From assembly GCF_938045225.1 (NCBI RefSeq), contig NZ_CALINL010000077.1, positions 1 through 11,211 on the forward strand: 11,211 nt of DNA, given 5' to 3'. Position numbers and translations under genes: made by a program. Positions 6,425 through 11,211 of the stretch are shown piece by piece. The stretch is from an uncultured Campylobacter sp. GTDB taxonomy: Bacteria > Campylobacterota > Campylobacteria > Campylobacterales > Campylobacteraceae. Every line of letters starts with the position of its first letter. Position 1 is the stretch's first letter. Below the pieces are notes generated by a model that saw only the letters and a list, made by a program, of their open reading frames with translations, searched no databases and had not been told where the DNA came from.

Positions 6425-6973
6425 ATGAAAAAAGTTGCCGTGATTTTTGCCGACGGGTTTGAGGAGATAGAGGGCGTTAGTATCGTGGACGTACTTAGAC
6501 GAGGCGGCGTGGAGGCCCATATAGTCGGGCTTGACAAGCTACCTATCACGGGTGCTCACGGGGTGAAATTCGTCTGCGATATGACGCTTTACGACCTTGA
6601 GGAGGGTGACTACGATATGCTTGTTTTACCGGGCGGATATACGGGCGTCACAAATATCTCCGGTAACCTAAAAATGAGAGAGACGATCAAAAAATTTGAT
6701 AAAAAAGGTAAATTCGTCGCTGCCATTTGCGCCGCGCCGATAGCTCTTGGAGTGGCGGAGGGGATGAGGGGCGAGTACACATGCTACCCTAGTTGCGAGG
6801 CTAGCGTCGAGGGCGGAACGTACGTGAGTGATAAAAACGTCGTGCAAAGCGGAAATATCATCACCTCAAAGGGTCCTGCCACCGCGATGGAGTTTGCCTT
6901 GGAGCTGGTTAAAATTTTAAACGGCGAGCAAGTTTATAACGAAGTGAAAAACGGACTTTTGTTTGTCAGATAG
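6425..6973 (+). CDS. DJ-1/PfpI family protein (ThiJ/YajL-like)
   Basis: A 182-aa protein of the DJ-1/PfpI superfamily, cytosolic Rossmann-like fold, usually a dimer. The reactive-cysteine nucleophile elbow AAICAAP places Cys102 where human DJ-1 has Cys106, and the partner acid is in DGFEEIE (Glu14, as Glu18 of DJ-1). LVLPGGYTG is the typical oxyanion-loop segment before it, and KGPATAMEFALELV the conserved C-terminal helix. Length and motifs match bacterial YajL, for which oxidative-stress protection, chaperone and glyoxal/deglycation activities have been proposed; which applies here is unknown. Start ATG 6425 has AAGGAG 6 nt upstream. It is divergent from the SelW-like gene and followed by a strong terminator hairpin, so it is probably monocistronic. 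The pairing of two redox-related genes suggests a shared stress role (inference). Confidence 0.92.
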   Translation: MKKVAVIFADGFEEIEGVSIVDVLRRGGVEAHIVGLDKLPITGAHGVKFVCDMTLYDLEEGDYDMLVLPGGYTGVTNISGNLKMRETIKKFDKKGKFVAAICAAPIALGVAEGMRGEYTCYPSCEASVEGGTYVSDKNVVQSGNIITSKGPATAMEFALELVKILNGEQVYNEVKNGLLFVR

Positions 6974-7001
6974 TGATTTGCGGGTTTAAATTTTGATAAA
7001 T

Positions 7002-7045
7002 GCCGCACGTTTTGCCAGTTTTTGGCGAAGGTGCGGCTTAAATTT
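7002..7045 (+). terminator. Terminator of the DJ-1/PfpI gene
   Basis: GCCGCAC (7002-7008) pairs perfectly with GTGCGGC (7031-7037). After a single bulged G at 7009 the stem continues with eight further pairs (two of them G-T) up to GCCA/TGGC, leaving a 5-nt loop. The stem is followed by TTAAATTTTATT, which is T-rich but interrupted. Confidence 0.72.
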
Positions 7046-7052
7046 TATTAAG

Positions 7053-7075
7053 GCTGCAAACATCAAATTTGCGGC
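7053..7075 (+). other. Second hairpin after the DJ-1/PfpI gene
   Basis: GCTGCAAA (7053-7060) pairs with TTTGCGGC (7068-7075) through seven Watson-Crick pairs and one G-T pair around a 7-nt loop. It sits 15 nt after the first hairpin and has no T-run. It might be a backup terminator, or part of a structured RNA. Confidence 0.45.
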
Positions 7076-7299
7076 TGTTAAATTATAAAAATTACCTACA
7101 AAGCCGCGCTTTAGTTTAAATTTATTTGCGCAGATCGACCGACGTTTTACGCCAAATGCGTCTTAAATTTACGGCAAATTTTACGCAACCCCAAACCTTC
7201 GAATAAAAAATAAATTTCCAAAAACGCCAGCCGAAATTTAAATTTACAAAAAATTATAAAAATATCAATTTTTATCTAGCTTTTTTATTTAAATTCAGG

Positions 7300-7305
7300 T
7301 ATCAT
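7300..7305 (+). promoter_or_regulatory. Possible -10 box of the RRM gene
   Basis: TATCAT preceded by a T-rich tract (7280-7290), 45 nt upstream of the GTG start. It is one mismatch from TATAAT. The leader would contain a 5-bp hairpin (7313-7325). Confidence 0.4.
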
Positions 7306-7350
7306 CTATTAACCGATTTTATCGGGAATTTGATTTAAGGAAACGTTACT

Positions 7351-7596
7351 GTGAATATTTACGTCGGTAACTTGTCATATCGCATGACTGAGGCAGAGCT
7401 TAAGGATACATTTGCGCCGTTTGGCGAAGTAAAACGCGCGAAAATCGTCAAAGATCGCGACACGAATCGCTCAAAAGGATTCGGATTCGTCGAGATAGAA
7501 AACGACGCAGACGCGCTAAAAGCGATCGAAGCGCTAAACAACAAGGAAGTAGGCGGCAGAGCTCTAAGAGTAAACGAATCTAAACCTAAAGAATAA
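7351..7596 (+). CDS. Small RRM-type RNA-binding protein
   Basis: An 81-aa protein that is one complete RNA recognition motif. RNP2 is IYVGNLSY (residues 3-10) and RNP1 is SKGFGFVEI (around 42-50), with the aromatic residues that stack on RNA in place. The C-terminus is a short charged tail without the Gly-rich region of eukaryotic and cyanobacterial relatives. Bacterial single-RRM proteins are thought to bind RNA and sometimes respond to cold or stress; the target here is unknown. The start is GTG at 7351, preceded by TTAAGG (7335-7340) with about 10-nt spacing. A clear terminator begins 5 nt after the stop, so it is transcribed alone. Confidence 0.93.
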   Translation: MNIYVGNLSYRMTEAELKDTFAPFGEVKRAKIVKDRDTNRSKGFGFVEIENDADALKAIEALNNKEVGGRALRVNESKPKE

Positions 7597-7600
7597 TCCG

Positions 7601-7622
7601 GCCGTCAAATCTGACGGCTTTT
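7601..7622 (+). terminator. Intrinsic terminator of the RRM gene
   Basis: GCCGTCA (7601-7607) and TGACGGC (7612-7618) form a perfect 7-bp GC-rich stem with loop AATC, directly followed by TTTT and more T-rich sequence. It starts 5 nt after the RRM stop codon. Confidence 0.82.
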
Positions 7623-7666
7623 AACTAATTTTTAAATTTAAGCTTTTTAACCAAATTTCACTCCAA

Positions 7667-8713
7667 ATGAACCCAAAAATCACATCTCGTATCGCTCCGA
7701 CACCAAGCGGCTTTTTGCACGCGGGCAATGTTTACAACTTCTTGCTGACCTATCTTTTTACTCGCGCATTTGACGGGAAATTGTACTTAAGGATCGACGA
7801 CTACGACTTGCCGCGCTACCGCAGGCAATACGTGGAAAATATCTTTCGCGTGCTTGAAATGCTTGGTATTGATTTTGACGGTGGGCCTAGCGGAGTGGAG
7901 GAATTTGAAATCAAATTTAGCTCCAAATTTCGCCTCGGAGCCTACCAAAATGCGCTAAAAAAGCTTGAGCAAAAAGGCGCTTGCTACACTTGCGAGTGCT
8001 CGCACTCGATGAAAAGCTCGTTTAAAAACGGCATTTATACGCGTGTTTGTGCGGATAAAAATCTTAAATTTAAAAAAGACGAAACGGCTATGCGGCTAAG
8101 CACCATCTACGGAGCGCAAATTTTAGTCGGGCAAAATTTGATAAATTTTGATGCTTTATGCGTTGGCTCTACCGACGCGGCAAACCAAACGAGCGGCTTT
8201 TGCGGCAATGAGCAAAGAACGCAAAACGGCGTGGCAAACGGTTTAAAAAATTCGGCAAATTTGGGCGCCCTAAATTTGACGGACGAGACTGTGTTTGAAA
8301 CGGAAAAATTTGCGCAAACCCAGAGCGTAAATTTGGCGCAAATTTTGGGCGACTTCGTCGTTTGGAAAAAAGACGACACGCCTGCTTATAATCTGGCTAG
8401 CCTCGTGGATGACGAGATTTTGGGCGTAAATTTGCTCGTGCGAGGCGAGGATCTGCTCGCGTGCTCGGCGGCGCAAAAGTACATGGCGCAGATGTTAGGA
8501 TACGGTTTTGAAAGTGCAAATTTCATCCATCACGGTTTGTTAGCACAGGGCGGCAAAAAGCTATCCAAAAGCTCGAGCGCACCGGCTGTGAGCGTAGCGG
8601 ACGGCGCCAAAATCCACTATAAATTTGCCGCTCTTAAGCTAGGGCTCAACGCGTCAAAATGCGGCGCTTTGTCAAATTTGCTTGAGATGTTTAAAGAGAA
8701 ATTTAGCCGATAA
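7667..8713 (+). CDS. gluQ: Glutamyl-Q tRNA(Asp) synthetase-like protein (truncated GluRS paralogue)
   Basis: A class I aminoacyl-tRNA synthetase catalytic core without the anticodon-binding part. GluQ-RS enzymes attach glutamate to the queuosine at position 34 of tRNA(Asp). Visible: RIAPTPSGFLHAGN (HIGH-type motif, H18-N21), LRIDDYD (41-47), a zinc-type motif C109-x-C111-x12-Y124-x3-C128, YNLASLVDD (241-249), LLVRGEDLL (256-264) and KKLSKS (KMSKS-type, 297-302). At 348 aa it is longer than the usual roughly 290-300. The excess is a stretch at about 164-222, rich in N, Q, T, A and G, inserted before the conserved LGDFVVWKKDD segment. Start ATG 7667 gives the correct N-terminus but has no visible Shine-Dalgarno. 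It follows the RRM terminator by about 45 bp, so it needs its own promoter, which I could not identify. A functional GluRS alternative is less likely because the anticodon domain is absent. Confidence 0.8.
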   Translation: MNPKITSRIAPTPSGFLHAGNVYNFLLTYLFTRAFDGKLYLRIDDYDLPRYRRQYVENIFRVLEMLGIDFDGGPSGVEEFEIKFSSKFRLGAYQNALKKLEQKGACYTCECSHSMKSSFKNGIYTRVCADKNLKFKKDETAMRLSTIYGAQILVGQNLINFDALCVGSTDAANQTSGFCGNEQRTQNGVANGLKNSANLGALNLTDETVFETEKFAQTQSVNLAQILGDFVVWKKDDTPAYNLASLVDDEILGVNLLVRGEDLLACSAAQKYMAQMLGYGFESANFIHHGLLAQGGKKLSKSSSAPAVSVADGAKIHYKFAALKLGLNASKCGALSNLLEMFKEKFSR

Positions 8714-9067
8714 ATTTAAACGCGCTACTTGGATTGTTTAAAAAGCGCGGTAAATTTTTACCGGCTTATCTAAATTTTTCTTAATCCCATCGTAATCGTG
8801 CTTCAAATTTTTATTTACGCCCGCAAGGTTTCGTCAAATTTACCGCTTAAATTTGGGCTAAATTTAGAGCTGTAAATTTAAATCAAGTTGCCCGCGCCGC
8901 AGGCATCAAATTTACATCCAAATCCTGCGTCAAATTTAAGCTCAAATTTGACCAAAAATCCACACCAGCAGCCTATTTGCCGCACTTAGCTAAATTTAAA
9001 CTAGACCGATTTATCCGCCTAAAAGCAAAGTTTTTGTAAAATCAAAAAGCATTAAAAAGGACGAAAA
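8714..9067. other. Intergenic region packed with AAATTT words
   Basis: A 354-bp gap between gluQ and dnaE. I see no coding signal in it. AAATTT occurs twelve times between 8712 and 8997. A stem CGCGCT (8721-8726) with AGCGCG (8744-8749) around a 17-nt loop, followed by the small palindrome GGTAAA-TT-TTTACC (8749-8762), might serve as a weak gluQ terminator. The last 70 bp hold the dnaE promoter and ribosome binding site. Confidence 0.6.
9037..9042 (+). promoter_or_regulatory. Candidate -10 box of dnaE
   Basis: TAAAAT preceded by TTTTTG, 25 nt before ATG 9068, with AAAAAGG (9054-9060) as the ribosome binding site. It fits the Campylobacter promoter style but is not a perfect TATAAT. Confidence 0.5.
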
Positions 9068-11211
9068 ATGAGCGATTTTACAGATTTTACGCACCTGCAC
9101 CTGCACACGGAGTATTCGCTGCTAGACGGAGCCAACCGTATCAAAGAGCTAGCCAAAACCCTAAAAAGCCAAGGCGTCAAAGCCGCAGCCATCACCGACC
9201 ACGGCAATATGTTCGGCGCTATAGACTTTTATAAAACGATGAAAAATGAAGGCATAAAGCCGCTAATCGGCATCGAAGCCTACATCCACAACGGCGAGGA
9301 GCTAGGCGACAAAAGCACCAAACAGCGCTTTCACCTTTGCCTCATCGCCAAAAACGAAATCGGCTACAAAAACCTGATGTATCTGAGCTCCATGAGCTAC
9401 ATCGAGGGGTTTTATTATTATCCGCGTATCAACAAAAAGATGTTAAAAGAGCACAGCGAGGGCATCATCTGCTCCTCAGCGTGCCTGCAAGGCGAGGTGA
9501 ACTGGAACCTCAACCAAAGCGAGCGAAATTTGCGTTTCGGTGCTGGCGGATATGAGGCGGCCAGGGAAGCCGCGCTATGGTATAAAGAGGTCTTTGGCGA
9601 TGATTTTTACCTCGAGATCATGCGTCACGGCATCGGCGATCAGCGCAGGATCGACGATGAGATCTTGCGCCTGGCAAAAGAGCTAAATATCAAAGTAATC
9701 GCGACCAACGACACGCACTATACGTTTAAGCAACGCGCCGATGCGCACGAGGTTTTTATGTGTATCGCGATGAACAAACTGCTAGACGATCCAAACCGCC
9801 TGCGCCACAGCGTGCATGAGTTTTACGTCAAGACGCCCGCGCAGATGAGCGAGCTTTTCGCCGATATCCCAGAAGCCGTCACAAATACGCAGGAAATCGT
9901 TGATAAATGCGACCTCGCGATAAAGCTAGGCGACGCTACGCCGCCAAATTTTAAATTTACGCTCGAGTACGCCGCCGAGCGAAATTTGAGCCTGCCCGAG
10001 CCTGATAAACGCTACAGCATACCAAACGACAGCGTGCTGTTTGAGCACGAGTGCAGGCGGGGGCTGGAGGAGAGGCTGAAATTTGTCCCTGCCGAGCGCC
10101 ACGAGGAGTATCGCGCCCGTCTGCAACGCGAGATAGATATCATAAACAAGATGAATTTCCCGGGCTATATGATGATCGTTTGGGACTTTATCAACGAAGC
10201 TAAAAAGCGCGGCGTGCCGGTTGGTCCCGGACGCGGCTCTGCGGCGGGCAGCTTAGTCGCATATAGTCTAAAGATCACGGACCTGGATCCGTTGCCGTAT
10301 AACCTGCTTTTCGAGCGTTTTTTGAACCCGGAGCGCGTGAGCATGCCCGATATCGACGTGGACTTTTGTCAAAACCGCCGCGGCGAGATCATCGACTACG
10401 TCATCGAAAAATACGGTAAATTTAACGTCGCGCAGGTTATTACATTTGGTAAGCTGCTGGCAAAAGGCGTCATCCGCGACGTCGCGCGCGTATGCGACAT
10501 GCCCTATGCCGAGGCCGACGCGATGGCAAAGCTCATCCCGGACGAGCTAGGCATCACGCTAGAACAAGCCTTTGAAAAAGAGCCAAAGATCGGCGAGCTG
10601 ATAGCAAGTAACTCAAATGCAAATAGAATTTGGAAATTCGCCCTTGATCTAGAGGGCTTAAACAGGAACGCCGGCATGCATGCCGCAGGCGTGGTCATCT
10701 CAAACGAGGAGCTGTGGAACAAAACCCCGCTTTTCCGCCAGCCAAACGCCGAGGAGGATCACTTCGTCACGCAGTATAGCCTAAAGTACCTAGAGGACGT
10801 CGACCTCATCAAATTTGACTTCCTAGGGCTAAAGACGCTAACCGTGATCGATAACGCCGTCAAGCTCGTCAAAAAGAGATTTGGCAAAGAGATAATCTGG
10901 GAGCAGGTCAATAAAAACGACCCAAAAACCTACGAGACGATCAGTAGCGGCCAGACGCTAGGGCTGTTTCAGATAGAGAGCGAAGGCATGCAAAAAGTCG
11001 GAGCCGATATGCGCCCCGACTGCTTCGAGGATATCATCGCGATGATCTCGCTTTACCGCCCGGGTCCGATGGATCTAATACCTGATTTCATCAAGCGCAA
11101 GCACGGCCTGGAGCCTATCACGTACATTTTCCCAGAGCTTCAGCCGATCCTGGAGCCCACCTACGGCGTCATCGTATATCAAGAGCAGGTTATGCAAATC
11201 GTGCAGACTAT
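9068..11211 (+). CDS. dnaE: DNA polymerase III subunit alpha, 3'-truncated by window
   Basis: DnaE is the replicative polymerase of the chromosome. 714 codons are seen of a protein that is usually about 1,150-1,200 aa; the frame is open to the window edge. The N-terminal PHP domain begins HLHLHTEYSLLDG (H11, H13, D20), followed by ITDHG (D44, H45), E70 in GIEAY, C139 in SSACLQGE, H187 in MRHG, D215 and H217 in ATNDTHY and H227 in DAH. The polymerase palm has PVGPGRGSAAGSLVAYS, the catalytic pair D430 and D432 in PDIDVDF, and the third Asp D584 in KFDFLGLKTLT. The sequence ends after GVIVYQEQVMQIVQT, a conserved finger-domain segment. Start ATG 9068 follows AAAAAGG. The beta-clamp-binding and OB regions lie beyond the window. 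Confidence 0.97.
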   Translation, partial: MSDFTDFTHLHLHTEYSLLDGANRIKELAKTLKSQGVKAAAITDHGNMFGAIDFYKTMKNEGIKPLIGIEAYIHNGEELGDKSTKQRFHLCLIAKNEIGYKNLMYLSSMSYIEGFYYYPRINKKMLKEHSEGIICSSACLQGEVNWNLNQSERNLRFGAGGYEAAREAALWYKEVFGDDFYLEIMRHGIGDQRRIDDEILRLAKELNIKVIATNDTHYTFKQRADAHEVFMCIAMNKLLDDPNRLRHSVHEFYVKTPAQMSELFADIPEAVTNTQEIVDKCDLAIKLGDATPPNFKFTLEYAAERNLSLPEPDKRYSIPNDSVLFEHECRRGLEERLKFVPAERHEEYRARLQREIDIINKMNFPGYMMIVWDFINEAKKRGVPVGPGRGSAAGSLVAYSLKITDLDPLPYNLLFERFLNPERVSMPDIDVDFCQNRRGEIIDYVIEKYGKFNVAQVITFGKLLAKGVIRDVARVCDMPYAEADAMAKLIPDELGITLEQAFEKEPKIGELIASNSNANRIWKFALDLEGLNRNAGMHAAGVVISNEELWNKTPLFRQPNAEEDHFVTQYSLKYLEDVDLIKFDFLGLKTLTVIDNAVKLVKKRFGKEIIWEQVNKNDPKTYETISSGQTLGLFQIESEGMQKVGADMRPDCFEDIIAMISLYRPGPMDLIPDFIKRKHGLEPITYIFPELQPILEPTYGVIVYQEQVMQIVQT

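Larger units (their letters stand above)
6974..7350. other. Intergenic region with hairpins and AAATTT words
   Basis: A 377-bp gap between the DJ-1 family gene and the RRM gene. I find no protein-coding signal. It holds the terminator-like hairpin 7002-7037, a second hairpin 7053-7075, nine AAATTT words between 6988 and 7245, then an AT-rich stretch with a candidate promoter for the RRM gene. A short hairpin (CCGAT 7313-7317, ATCGG 7321-7325) lies in the RRM gene leader. A small RNA in the central part cannot be excluded. Confidence 0.6.

Noticed and set aside
8107..8379. Minus-strand open frame of 90 codons inside gluQ
   Set aside because: It is antisense to the gluQ insertion, has no ribosome binding site and its composition mirrors gluQ codons.
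8721..8762. Strong intrinsic terminator for gluQ
   Set aside because: The stem is 6 bp with a 17-nt loop and the T-run is short and itself in a palindrome; only weakly supported, so mentioned in the intergenic entry rather than called.
8712..8997. AAATTT series as a CRISPR array or iteron origin
   Set aside because: The repeated unit is only 6-8 bp, spacing is irregular (11-48 bp) and there are no cas genes or replication initiator nearby.

Overview
The window looks like a chromosomal segment of a Campylobacter, probably of the oral/intestinal group with moderate GC content (C. showae, C. rectus, C. curvus or C. concisus type). This rests on protein resemblance, on the ispH-rpsA-(membrane protein)-serA order that I recall from C. 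jejuni, on T-rich promoters with TATAAT boxes, and on the very frequent word AAATTT. The species is an inference.

Region 1 (1-4743, all + strand): the 3' part of ispH (isoprenoid synthesis, 4Fe-4S enzyme), then rpsA (ribosomal protein S1 with six S1 domains), a small single-pass membrane protein, serA (3-phosphoglycerate dehydrogenase with ACT domain) and a 73-aa lipoprotein. rpsA, the membrane gene and serA are tightly packed (4-nt gap, then an ATGA overlap) and form one transcription unit. A perfect 13-bp hairpin begins at the serA stop codon and ends in the ribosome binding site of the lipoprotein gene.

Region 2 (4744-6098): efp (elongation factor P) behind a clear promoter, then an AT-rich DUF4304-like gene of unknown function.

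Region 3 (6063-7045): the most notable part. On the minus strand lies a gene of 83 codons that ordinary ORF calling breaks, because codon 11 is an in-frame TGA. Read through as selenocysteine it gives a SelW-like (Rdx family) thioredoxin-fold selenoprotein with a C-N-S-U motif. A SECIS-like hairpin sits just after the UGA. It is transcribed divergently from a DJ-1/PfpI family gene, with two TATAAT boxes back to back.

Region 4 (6974-9067): a small RRM-type RNA-binding protein with a good terminator, and a GluQ-RS-like truncated glutamyl-tRNA synthetase paralogue carrying an unusual N/Q/T-rich insertion. Two intergenic gaps of about 350-380 bp show no coding signal but are packed with AAATTT words and hairpins.

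Region 5 (9068-11211): the first 714 codons of dnaE (DNA polymerase III alpha subunit), running off the window, with a PHP domain whose metal ligands look intact.

Most of the window is core housekeeping. I see no phage, IS element, CRISPR array, rRNA or tRNA. The SelW-like selenoprotein is the best candidate for something ordinary annotation would miss. Selenoproteins of this kind are known in bacteria, so I do not claim a new family.
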